A stretch of 64,000 bases of DNA from Bacteroidaceae bacterium (GTDB lineage Bacteria > Bacteroidota > Bacteroidia > Bacteroidales > Bacteroidaceae). Positions 34,561 to 46,353 of this stretch are shown here, piece by piece. How positions within the stretch are numbered: the stretch's first letter is position 1; each line of letters opens with the position of its first letter. Position numbers and translations under genes: made by a program. The notes beneath the pieces are model-generated. The model did not search any database and was not told where the DNA came from. It worked only from the letters and a program-made list of their open reading frames with translations. Location of the stretch: assembly GCA_017650105.1 (NCBI GenBank), contig JAGCFO010000006.1:62001-126000 (forward strand), given 5' to 3'.

Positions 34561-36432
34561 TTATCTTTTCATGAGCACAAGCAAGACGTTGATGTCGGAG
34601 GGCGACACGCCGGGTATTCGTTGCGCTTGTGCGAGGGTTTCAGGATCGATTTTCTGCAGTTTCTGTCGTGCTTCGGTTGAGAGGGATTGGATGGAGCTGT
34701 AGTCGAAATGTCCTCTGATATGGATGTTTTCGAGTCGCTTCATCTTCTCCGCCATAATGCGCTCGCGCTTGATGTAGCCGCTATATTTGATTTGAATCTC
34801 GGCAGCTTCTGTCACCTCTTCTTTTCGCACATCAATGCATTGCAGCAGCTCGTTGAGCGCTTTGATGTGAGGAGCAAGCCCTTCGAGAGAGAGCTGCGGG
34901 CGTTCGAGAAGCTCCATCAGCTTGGTACCGTGTTGGAGTGGGGTAGTGCCCATGTTCTCGAGTACGCCGTTTATCTTGTCTGCCTTGATGGAATAACCCT
35001 TGCAGAATTCGAGGATGCGCTCGATATCCTCCGTTTTCTTGCGGAAGATGTCGTAACGGTTCCGTTTAGCTAAGCCGATGTTGTATGCCTTCTCGGTAAG
35101 TCTGGCATCTGCGTCGTCTTGTCGGAGCAGGATGCGGTATTCGGCACGTGACGTAAACATACGGTAAGGCTCGTCGACGCCTTTGGTTACGAGGTCGTCA
35201 ATCAGTACGCCGATATATGCCTCGTCTCTTCCGAGCGTGAAAGGTTCTCCTCCCTCACAGTTGATATGAGCGTTGATTCCGGCAATGATTCCTTGCCCCG
35301 CAGCCTCTTCGTAGCCTGTGGTACCGTTTACTTGTCCTGCCAGGAAGAGATTTCGGATGACCTTCGACTCAAGCGAATGATGCAGCTGAGTAGGATCGAA
35401 GAAATCGTACTCTATGGCATATCCCGGGCGATAGACGCGAAGGTTGCGGAAGGCAGGAATCTCCTTCAGTGCCTGCAGCTGAATATCTATGGGCAGCGAC
35501 GAGGAGAAGCCGTTCAAGTAAAGTTCGTTGCTCGTTTCCCCCTCAGGCTCGAGGAACAGCTGATGCTGCTCTTTGTCGGGGAAGGTGACGATTTTCGTCT
35601 CGATGCTTGGGCAGTAGCGCGGGCCTATGCTCTGAATCTGCCCGTTGTAGAGAGGAGAGTAGGGGAGTGCTTGGCGAAGAATCTCGTGGCAAGCATCGTT
35701 TGTGAAGCAGGTCCAGCAGCACAGCTGTTTGAGTTTGCGAGGAGTGCTGATATAGGAGAAACGGTGGAAGTCGTTTTCTCCCTCCTGTATGTCCATCTGA
35801 CTGAAGTCGACGCTTCGCTTGTCGATACGTACGGGAGTGCCCGTTTTCATTCTCGCCTGTTGAATTCCGTGCTTGGTGATAGACTCAGTGAGCTGATATA
35901 CAGCAGGTTCGGCCACTCTTCCTCCTGGAATCTGTACAGCTCCGAAATGTAGCAGCCCGTTGAGAAAAGTGCCAGCTGTGAGCACCACACACTGCGCGTG
36001 AAAAGTCACACCTAGCTGGGTGCGAACGCCTGTCGCCCTGCCGTCCTCCACAAGCAGTTCGGTAGCGACATCTTGCCAGATGGATAGGTTGTCGATGCTG
36101 TCGAGTACTTCGCGCCAAGCCCAGATGTACTTCCCTCTGTCGCACTGTGCGCGAGGGCTCCACATGGCGGGACCCTTTGATCGATTGAGCATGCGGAACT
36201 GGAGCGCCGTCTTGTCGGCAATGAGACCCATGTATCCGCCCAAGGCATCTACCTCTCTGACAATCTGCCCTTTAGCTATTCCTCCAACAGCGGGGTTACA
36301 GCTCATTTGCCCGATTTTGTTCATGTCCATCGTGAGGAGGCATGTCTTCGAGCCCATGTTTGCGGCAGCGGCAGCAGCTTCGCATCCTGCGTGCCCCGCA
36401 CCGATAACAACTACATCGTACTTGAAATTCAT
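34561..36432 (-). CDS. mnmG: tRNA uridine-5-carboxymethylaminomethyl(34) synthesis enzyme MnmG
   Basis: 623 residues from the ATG at 36432 (MNFKYDVVVIGAGHAGCEA). The in-frame ATG at 36453 falls inside the promoter and is excluded. It is an FAD protein that, with MnmE, modifies the wobble uridine of several tRNAs. GAGHAGCEAAAA is the FAD-binding fold, NPAVGGIAKGQIVREVDALGG and TGTFLNGLLHFG are family signatures, and the C-terminal helical domain binds MnmE and tRNA. It is the first gene of the run to deoC and is immediately followed by parS. Confidence 0.96.
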   Translation of the reverse strand: MNFKYDVVVIGAGHAGCEAAAAAANMGSKTCLLTMDMNKIGQMSCNPAVGGIAKGQIVREVDALGGYMGLIADKTALQFRMLNRSKGPAMWSPRAQCDRGKYIWAWREVLDSIDNLSIWQDVATELLVEDGRATGVRTQLGVTFHAQCVVLTAGTFLNGLLHFGAVQIPGGRVAEPAVYQLTESITKHGIQQARMKTGTPVRIDKRSVDFSQMDIQEGENDFHRFSYISTPRKLKQLCCWTCFTNDACHEILRQALPYSPLYNGQIQSIGPRYCPSIETKIVTFPDKEQHQLFLEPEGETSNELYLNGFSSSLPIDIQLQALKEIPAFRNLRVYRPGYAIEYDFFDPTQLHHSLESKVIRNLFLAGQVNGTTGYEEAAGQGIIAGINAHINCEGGEPFTLGRDEAYIGVLIDDLVTKGVDEPYRMFTSRAEYRILLRQDDADARLTEKAYNIGLAKRNRYDIFRKKTEDIERILEFCKGYSIKADKINGVLENMGTTPLQHGTKLMELLERPQLSLEGLAPHIKALNELLQCIDVRKEEVTEAAEIQIKYSGYIKRERIMAEKMKRLENIHIRGHFDYSSIQSLSTEARQKLQKIDPETLAQAQRIPGVSPSDINVLLVLMKR

Positions 36433-36450
36433 CGTTTCTGTTATGCACCG

Positions 36451-36482
36451 CAAAGATAATACAAGCGGAGCGAAATGCCAAA
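36451..36482 (-). promoter_or_regulatory. mnmG promoter
   Basis: Minus strand TTTG (36479-36482), 20-nt spacer, TATCTTTG (36451-36458): a near-perfect match. It fixes the mnmG start at 36432. Confidence 0.78.
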
Positions 36483-36650
36483 TTTGGGAGTGAAAATAAA
36501 ATGCTGAAAAGTGTAATCCGCAGAGAGATACGAGAGCACATTTCCCGTTGGTGCCAGAGATGAGCGGGTTTGGCTTCGAAGTCTCCTTTCTAAAGAGAAG
36601 GATGTTTCTGGGTTTTCGAAAAACGCAGGAAAAGGATCGTTTCTGCTAGC

Positions 36651-36738
36651 GGAATTATTTGTTCTCGAAAAAAATTTTTTCTTTGCCCAAAAAAATTTTT
36701 CCCTTCTTCATAAATATTTTTCGAGAACAAAAAAAATC
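36651..36738. repeat. R1 modular repeat, copy 9 (with 14-bp inverted ends)
   Basis: Perfect inverted ends TTGTTCTCGAAAAA (36659-36672) and TTTTTCGAGAACAA (36717-36730) enclose T6CTTTGCCC, A7T5 and CCCTTCTTCAT. A weak fragment CATATCGCGTGCTTCCTACTTCGTAATTC follows at 36821-36849. The rest of 36483-36920 holds no gene. Confidence 0.85.
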
Positions 36739-36925
36739 CCTTGAGTTTTGCTCTTTTTCTTTTGTGACTCAGCTGAACTCCAGAAAACTTTGCTTTGCCT
36801 TTGAGGCTCGGTCGGTCCTTCATATCGCGTGCTTCCTACTTCGTAATTCATTGTCGGTTCCCGAAAAAGAAGGAGAGTTTTTGCTGTTTTCGGGCCTAAG
36901 TTTTTAAGATTTCAAAAAGTCGTTG

Positions 36926-36933
36926 TATATTTG
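36926..36933 (+). promoter_or_regulatory. Candidate -7 box for the GH3-yifB unit
   Basis: TATATTTG, 34 nt before the ATG at 36968. The -33 region is T-rich without an exact TTTG. Confidence 0.5.
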
Positions 36934-36967
36934 CAAATTGTTGAAATTTTTTTGAATCAGACAAACG

Positions 36968-38479
36968 ATGCAGACATCTATTATCAGGCTCTTCCTGCTG
37001 CCTCGCGCACAGAAAATCAGCGACTACGACACCAAGTCGGAAGCCCTTCAGCAGAAGGTTCTTCGCAGGCTTGTGGCGTCGAGCGAGCGCACGGAGTGGG
37101 GGGGAAAATACGGATACTATTCCATTCACAGCTACGAAGATTTTGCAAGCCGAGTACCCCTGTCAGACTATGATGACTTGAAAGACTATATTGAGCGCAT
37201 GCGTCACGGAGAGAAAGACGTGCTTTGGCCCGGACAAGTGAAATGGTTTGCCAAATCATCGGGCACTACAAACGATAAAAGCAAATTTATCCCCGTTTCA
37301 AACGAAGGGCTTCGCGACACACACTATCAGGGCGGAACAGACTGTGTAGCAATCTATTTGCAACGCTATTCCGACAGTTGTCTCTTCGATTCGGGAGGCA
37401 AGGGACTTATCCTCGGCGGAAGCCACGCACCCAACTATAATCTGCCCCAAAGCCTAGTGGGAGACTTGAGCGCTATACTTATCGAAAACATCAATCCGGC
37501 AGTAAATCTCTTGCGCGTTCCCGACAAGGAAACGGCGCTTATCAGCGACTTCGAGGAGAAGATGGACAAAATAGCCCGAGCCGTCAAGGACGTGAATGTC
37601 ACCAACTTAAGTGGAGTTCCCTCGTGGATGATGGCTGTACTGAAACATACCCTCAGCATCACAGGCAAGAACAACCTTTGTGAGTTGTGGCCCAACCTTG
37701 AAGTCTTCTTCCACGGAGGAGTAGCCTTCACGCCCTATGTTGAGCAATACAAGCAGCTCATCCCCAACGAAAAGATGAGGTACGAAGAGACGTACAACGC
37801 CAGCGAAGGTTTCTTCGGCATACAGGATGACCCCACAGATGCGGCTATGAAGCTGATGATAGACTACGGGGTGTTCTACGAGTTTATCCCCATGAGCGAG
37901 TTTGGCAAGGAAAATCCCACTGTGGTTCCCCTGTGGGGCGTCGAAACGGGCAAAAACTACGCGATGGTCATCAGCACGTCGTGCGGACTTTGGCGATACA
38001 TCTTGGGAGATACGGTTCGCTTCACGCAGAAAAATCCATACAAGTTTGTCATCACGGGGCGTACCAAGCACTTTATCAATGCCTTCGGCGAGGAACTGAT
38101 TGTCGACAATGCCGAAAAGGGACTCAAAAAGGCGTGTGCCGAAACGGGAGCCCGCGTGCACGAATACACCGCAGCGCCTGTCTTTATGGATGGTAACGCC
38201 AAGTGCCGCCATCAGTGGATTGTGGAATTCGACACCCTTCCTTCCGACATCCATGCTTTTGCCGAATCGCTCGATAAGGCTCTGCGCGAAATCAACTCCG
38301 ACTACGAGGCAAAACGCTATAAAGACATCACCCTACAGTCGTTAGAAGTGATTGTAGCGCGAAAAGGCTTGTTCCACGACTGGCTGAAAGAGAAGGGCAA
38401 ACTGGGAGGGCAACACAAGGTGCCGCGCTTGTGCAACACGCGGCAGTATGCCGATGAACTGCTGGCAATGAACTTCTAA
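36968..38479 (+). CDS. GH3 auxin-responsive-promoter family acyl-adenylating protein
   Basis: 503 residues. Relatives of plant GH3 acyl-acid-amido synthetases belong to the ANL adenylating superfamily. The AMP-binding motif KSSGTTNDKSKFIP is near residue 96, and EETYNASEGFFGIQDDP and GLWRYILGDTVRFT match family motifs. The C-terminal domain includes RTKHFINAFGEELIVDNAEKG. The substrate in Bacteroidetes is not known to me; activation of a carboxylic acid with ATP is the expected chemistry. yifB follows after 14 nt. Confidence 0.9.
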   Translation: MQTSIIRLFLLPRAQKISDYDTKSEALQQKVLRRLVASSERTEWGGKYGYYSIHSYEDFASRVPLSDYDDLKDYIERMRHGEKDVLWPGQVKWFAKSSGTTNDKSKFIPVSNEGLRDTHYQGGTDCVAIYLQRYSDSCLFDSGGKGLILGGSHAPNYNLPQSLVGDLSAILIENINPAVNLLRVPDKETALISDFEEKMDKIARAVKDVNVTNLSGVPSWMMAVLKHTLSITGKNNLCELWPNLEVFFHGGVAFTPYVEQYKQLIPNEKMRYEETYNASEGFFGIQDDPTDAAMKLMIDYGVFYEFIPMSEFGKENPTVVPLWGVETGKNYAMVISTSCGLWRYILGDTVRFTQKNPYKFVITGRTKHFINAFGEELIVDNAEKGLKKACAETGARVHEYTAAPVFMDGNAKCRHQWIVEFDTLPSDIHAFAESLDKALREINSDYEAKRYKDITLQSLEVIVARKGLFHDWLKEKGKLGGQHKVPRLCNTRQYADELLAMNF

Positions 38480-38493
38480 AACCACTCGTCAGT

Positions 38494-40056
38494 ATGCTTG
38501 TAAAGGTAAACGGAGCTGCCGTCATAGGCGTAGATGCCACGATGATTACCATCGAGGTAAACGTTACGCGCGGGGTGCAGTTCTTCCTCGTGGGCTTGCC
38601 CGACAATGCTGTCAAGGAGAGCCGCGAGCGCATCCTCTCGGCTGTGGAGCACAACGGATTGCGCTTCCCCCGTGGGCAGGTTGTTATCAATATGGCTCCT
38701 GCCGATATAAAAAAGGAGGGCTCCGCTTACGATTTACCTTTGGCGATAGGCATCTTGGCAGGCGACGGAAAAGTGGCTTCAGAGCGCCTTGAGCGCTATG
38801 TCATCATGGGAGAGCTGAGCCTCGACGGCAGCCTGCAACCCATCAAGGGTGCTCTGCCCATAGCCATCAAGGCAAGGGAGCTGGGGTTCGACGGCTTCAT
38901 CCTCCCCACGCAGAATGCCCGCGAGGCTGCAGTTGTTGACAGGCTGAAAGTGTATGGAGTAGATCATCTGATGCAGGTTGTCAATTTCTTCAACGGAGAG
39001 GAGGAACTCACTCCGACAATTGTCGACACACGCGCGGAGTTTTTTGCCCATCACGACAGTTTTGACTTCGACTTTGCCGACGTTAAGGGACAGGAGAGCG
39101 TGAAAAGGGCTTTCGAAGTAGCGGCAAGCGGTTCACACAACATCATTCTCATCGGCCCTCCCGGCTCGGGTAAGTCGATGATGGCCAAGCGCTTGCCTTC
39201 TATCCTGCCTCCCCTCTCGTTGGCAGAGAGCCTCGAGACGACAAAAATCCATTCAGTGGCAGGCAAGCTGGGAGCCGACTCTTCGCTGATATCTACACGC
39301 CCGTTCCGTTCGCCCCATCACACCATTTCCTCCGTTGCCCTCGTGGGAGGAGGAGCCACACCCCAGCCGGGCGAGATAAGCCTGGCGCACAATGGAGTGC
39401 TCTTTTGTGATGAGCTGCCTGAGTTCCCGCGAAACATCCTTGAGCTGCTTCGGCAGCCTCTTGAGGACAGGCACATCACCGTTTCGCGCGCCAAGTACAC
39501 GATAGACTATCCGGCAAACTTCATGATGGTAGCCTCCATGAATCCTTGTCCTTGTGGTTACTACAATCATCCAACGCACCCTTGCGTTTGCACTCCCGCG
39601 CAGGTTCAGCGCTATCTCGGCAAGATAAGCGGGCCTTTGATGGATAGATTTGATATTCAGTGCGAAATAACGCCTGTTCCCTTCGAGAAATTAGCAGAGA
39701 TGAAGCCGGGAGAGCCGAGTGCCGTCATTCGTGAGCGAGTTGTTCGTGCGCGGCAGATGCAGGAAGAGCGGTTCTCTTCTCTTACTGACACAGCGCCTAA
39801 CGGGAGCCGCATTCATTGCAATGCGCAGATGACGGAACGCATGATTCACAAGTTTACCGAGCCCGATGCCGAAGGGAAAGAGCTGCTACGCTCTGCTATG
39901 GAGCGACTGTCCCTCTCGGCGCGTGCCTACAGCCGCATCCTGAAGGTTGCACGCACTATTGCCGACATCGAAGGCTCCGAGAAAGTCCTGTCGCACCACA
40001 TTGCCGAAGCTATAGGCTATCGCAATCTCGACAGAGACGACTGGGCAGAGAGATGA
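38494..40056 (+). CDS. YifB/ComM family Mg-chelatase-like AAA+ ATPase
   Basis: 520 residues. The N-terminal ChlI/Lon-protease-like domain (about 1-165) starts MLVKVNGAAVIGVDATM. The AAA+ core has Walker A GPPGSGKSMMAKRL near residue 221 and Walker B VLFCDELPEF, and the Mg_chelatase_C domain ends the protein. ComM homologues are branch-migration helicases that help integrate imported DNA. Together with the comEC gene at 24420 this suggests, but does not prove, natural transformation capacity. Confidence 0.93.
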   Translation: MLVKVNGAAVIGVDATMITIEVNVTRGVQFFLVGLPDNAVKESRERILSAVEHNGLRFPRGQVVINMAPADIKKEGSAYDLPLAIGILAGDGKVASERLERYVIMGELSLDGSLQPIKGALPIAIKARELGFDGFILPTQNAREAAVVDRLKVYGVDHLMQVVNFFNGEEELTPTIVDTRAEFFAHHDSFDFDFADVKGQESVKRAFEVAASGSHNIILIGPPGSGKSMMAKRLPSILPPLSLAESLETTKIHSVAGKLGADSSLISTRPFRSPHHTISSVALVGGGATPQPGEISLAHNGVLFCDELPEFPRNILELLRQPLEDRHITVSRAKYTIDYPANFMMVASMNPCPCGYYNHPTHPCVCTPAQVQRYLGKISGPLMDRFDIQCEITPVPFEKLAEMKPGEPSAVIRERVVRARQMQEERFSSLTDTAPNGSRIHCNAQMTERMIHKFTEPDAEGKELLRSAMERLSLSARAYSRILKVARTIADIEGSEKVLSHHIAEAIGYRNLDRDDWAER

Positions 40057-40251
40057 GCCTCAGATAGTTAGGGAATGTATCGAGTATAGCTCTTGATGCA
40101 TTTCAATTAGGAAAAAGAGGATTGCTATAAAGAAAGAGGAAAAGGAAAGAAGATGGGGGTAGATGTGCGTTGAGAGTCATTAGTGGATTGAGTACCTCAT
40201 GCACGAGTTGAAGCAAAAGAGATATCGCACAAGGGAAGTGCAGAAAAGCGG

Positions 40252-40333
40252 AATATGCTCAAAGGAAAAAAAATTTTCCCTTCTTCATACGGCGATATGT
40301 AGAAAGAAAAAAAATTTTTGTAGAAAGAAAAAA
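40252..40333. repeat. R1 modular repeat, copy 10, directly before the GH18-ThuA gene
   Basis: ATATGCTCAAAGG, A8T4, CCCTTCTTC, ATACGGCGATAT, GTAGAAAG, A8T5, GTAGAAAGAAAAAA. It ends at the ATG at 40334, so the element forms the 5' leader or contains the promoter of that gene. No TAnnTTTG box is visible nearby; the rest of 40057-40251 holds nothing else. Confidence 0.85.
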
Positions 40334-42058
<1,725 letters not shown>

Positions 42059-42170
42059 GAAGCAAATCTCCAGGTTGTCCGTATGAGTAAAGGAAAGGAA
42101 AAGCCTCAGACATCATCAAATGCGAGCTGTATTGCGCAAAGCAGCAGCGCAGCCTTCAGCCGACGTGCTT

Positions 42171-42797
42171 TTATACAGCCTTCTCGCGTCGCCTTTGCTG
42201 CAACTGCTTTCTGATCAGCTTGGGCATATCCCGATAGCGGATGCCTACCATCATCGTAAGCGTCTTCTGCATGCAGGCAAAAAGGGCGATGAAGAGGAAG
42301 AATCCGCCCACGTAGTCGTACCAGGCAGCCAGATGGTTGACAGCCAGGTAGACGATGAGCGCTATTCCGACGACAGCCTCCAGCTCGGCAGTCACCATAC
42401 CTGGAGTGTACTTCTTCTTAAGGCCGAAAATCTTGATGCCCATGATGTGAACGAAACCCTCCATGCAGGCAAAAACGGCAATCGACACAGCAAATAGCGG
42501 CGTCTTGTCGAAGATGAACGGCAGCAAGGTGAGGGTGATGAGAAGCACTCCCGTAGGGATGCGGCTTGCCTTTTTAGTCTCTGCCGACACATCCTTGTCG
42601 ATAAGCGACGAAATTAGGTCGACGAAGCCTCCGGGATAAACCCCCTCTTCCCACTCATGAAGGATGAAAAGGAAATTTAGAACCACCACAAACCGTTGAA
42701 TAGTCGACAAGTTGCCCATGAAGGCCGTGACAACCATAAACATCATAGCTAGAACGGTGTAGATTTCCAGCGCATACCGTTTGATAAACTTTCCCAT
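42171..42797 (-). CDS. HXXEE domain membrane protein
   Basis: 208 residues with about six hydrophobic segments. FILHEWEEGVYPGGF carries the HxxEE motif that names the family, and a second acidic/His patch MEGFVHIMG follows. These are integral membrane proteins of unknown biochemistry, possibly metal-dependent. It is transcribed alone, with R2 array copy 2 in its upstream region. Confidence 0.8.
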   Translation of the reverse strand: MGKFIKRYALEIYTVLAMMFMVVTAFMGNLSTIQRFVVVLNFLFILHEWEEGVYPGGFVDLISSLIDKDVSAETKKASRIPTGVLLITLTLLPFIFDKTPLFAVSIAVFACMEGFVHIMGIKIFGLKKKYTPGMVTAELEAVVGIALIVYLAVNHLAAWYDYVGGFFLFIALFACMQKTLTMMVGIRYRDMPKLIRKQLQQRRREKAV

Positions 42798-42987
42798 AAC
42801 TGTCTTTTGTCTTTTTGGTCAGTCGTAAATGTTCATGACAAAAATAACTCTTTTTTCTCAAATCCACATTTTCCTTTTCTTTTTTTCAAGCCGAAACACA
42901 CACTTTTTCCCTACTTTCCGCCTTTCACTCTTTCTGCTGAGCTGAAAAATATCCTTTCAAGATGGTTGCAAAGGAACAGATTTTGTT

Positions 42988-43077
42988 TTTGCAACACGTT
43001 GGGAAAGCTTGCTCAACACGTTGGGACACCTTACCCTTCACGTTGGGACACCTTTCCCAACGTGTTGGTGAAACAAA
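42988..43077. repeat. R2 array, copy 2: four 22-bp units
   Basis: Units start at 42992 (CAACACGTTGG), 43014 (CAACACGTTGG), 43036 (CTTCACGTTGG, degenerate) and 43058 (CAACGTGTTGG, inverted), again exactly 22 bp apart. The flanks are TTTTTG and GGTGAAACAAAATGG. It lies upstream of the HXXEE gene and downstream of the esterase stop. The remaining parts of 42798-43293 show no gene. Confidence 0.85.
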
Positions 43078-43293
43078 ATGGAAGGAGAAAAACCGTGTCT
43101 CGCGACTCTTTTTTCGTCCGTCCTTTGGAAGATGGAGCAGAAAAAGAGACCCGCAGAGGAGGTTACGAAGGGAGAAAGCCAGCCAGAGGGAGCACTGCTG
43201 ACGGACGGCAACGTGTGCGACAACTTGAAGGCTCGCGCAACGTGGCTACAGACAGCTTCCCTTTTGCAAGCGAGAGTGGGCAGACTCTTTGCC

Positions 43294-45255
<1,962 letters not shown>

Positions 45256-45948
45256 TCAAGTAGTAGATGATGCTTTGACTGTGTTGATAGTTTTTTGCAG
45301 TTCATCCAAGAAATGTGCGGCTTGTCCTCCGTCCATCTGTACATGATGGAATTGGAAGGAAACGGGGAGCGTTGTCTTGAAGAGTCCTTTTCGATACTTA
45401 GCCCACGCCAGAAAGGGGTTGTTGAATATGCCGCTGTATTGGTTGACGATGCAGTCGAGTTCTGTCTGCACAAGCGTGGATGTGCCAATAATCATGTAGT
45501 CCACCAGAAAAGAGCTTTGACATTCATTGGCAGCCTGAGCCGTAAGCCTCAGATAATCGCTGTTAAACTGCTGCAAGTCATCGGAATAAGGAATGTCGCA
45601 TGAGTTGATATCCCCTTTGCTATTCTCTACGATAACATTGATGGCAAGCTTATCAAACTGGTACAGTTTTCCCTGTAATTCCTGAGTTTGTTGCATTCCA
45701 TTGGTGCTCAAGCTCTTGCTCGTTTGTGGTTTTTCAGGCAATAGATAGAACTCCTTGATACCGCAGGCAGCTTTTCCGATGCACCAGCACAGGAGCATAT
45801 TGAATTTCAAGCCGGTATGTTTACTTATCTTCACGATACGACTTACATCGAACGTCTTCATTAACGTCACCATCGGCATAGGTGATGACATCCATAAATC
45901 GAAAGCATTAGCGCGGATACTATCTTGGGGATTGATTTCTTGTTTCAT
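45256..45948 (-). CDS. Chloramphenicol acetyltransferase (CAT) family protein
   Basis: 230 residues, near the CAT length. The catalytic motif HHVQMDGGQAA (HHxxxDG) lies near residue 203, and FKTTLPVSFQFHHV matches the family core. CAT enzymes transfer acetyl from acetyl-CoA to chloramphenicol, but chromosomal homologues may act on other acceptors. No mobile-element context surrounds it. The -7-like TACTTTCG (minus strand, 46038-46045) lies upstream. Confidence 0.85.
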   Translation of the reverse strand: MKQEINPQDSIRANAFDLWMSSPMPMVTLMKTFDVSRIVKISKHTGLKFNMLLCWCIGKAACGIKEFYLLPEKPQTSKSLSTNGMQQTQELQGKLYQFDKLAINVIVENSKGDINSCDIPYSDDLQQFNSDYLRLTAQAANECQSSFLVDYMIIGTSTLVQTELDCIVNQYSGIFNNPFLAWAKYRKGLFKTTLPVSFQFHHVQMDGGQAAHFLDELQKTINTVKASSTT

Positions 45949-46087
45949 TCCTTTTTCATTTTATGGATGGTTTTTCTTCAGTTCGTCATTTCAGAAATTC
46001 TCTAAAGCCGGCTTTCTGATAGTCAGGTAATCTGCTGCGAAAGTAAGAAATCGTTTTCCTTTTTCCAAATAAACAAGGACTTTCTTG

Positions 46088-46133
46088 CCGTATGAAGAAG
46101 GAAGAAAAAATTTTCCCTTCTTCATAGCGCGTG
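46088..46133. repeat. R1 modular repeat, copy 11 (single hairpin form)
   Basis: Perfect 11-bp inverted repeat TATGAAGAAGG (46091-46101) and CCTTCTTCATA (46116-46126) around an A/T tract. This is the cleanest palindromic version of R1. Confidence 0.85.
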
Positions 46134-46172
46134 TTTTTTTCTTCTTTTGATGGATTGTTGACTTTTTTGTAG

Positions 46173-46180
46173 TAATTTTG
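46173..46180 (+). promoter_or_regulatory. Candidate -7 box for metG (TAATTTTG)
   Basis: TAATTTTG fits the consensus. An upstream TTTG (46146-46149) gives a 23-nt spacer, longer than ideal. A leader of about 165 nt would result. Confidence 0.45.
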
Positions 46181-46242
46181 GCGCCGAAATCAGATTTGCC
46201 CTCTCAGAGCCCTCTGCGCTGACATCGACGGAGACGGATAGA

Positions 46243-46350
46243 ATGATGGAAGCGTGGGTGACGGAAGATGGGGCGATGATGGAAAAAACGTCCATTCCAT
46301 CGGGAAAAATCGGATTTTTTAACCAGATAGAGCAAACGAAAACATCATAA
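46243..46350 (+). CDS. Possible 35-codon Met-rich leader ORF before metG
   Basis: ATG ATG GAA to TAA, 35 residues with four methionines in two MM pairs (MMEAWVTEDGAMMEKTS at its start). It ends 3 nt before the metG ATG and is in the same frame as metG. No Shine-Dalgarno is evident. It may be chance, or a leader peptide sensing Met-tRNA; I would not rely on it without comparison to related genomes. Confidence 0.25.
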   Translation: MMEAWVTEDGAMMEKTSIPSGKIGFFNQIEQTKTS

Positions 46351-46353
46351 GAA

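Noticed and set aside
36432..36453. Upstream in-frame start for mnmG at 36453
   Set aside because: It lies within the -7 box of a strong promoter, so it would not be transcribed; the protein aligns from 36432.
45256..45948. CAT-family gene as an acquired antibiotic-resistance gene
   Set aside because: No integrase, transposase or composition change nearby; the homologue may be a native acetyltransferase.
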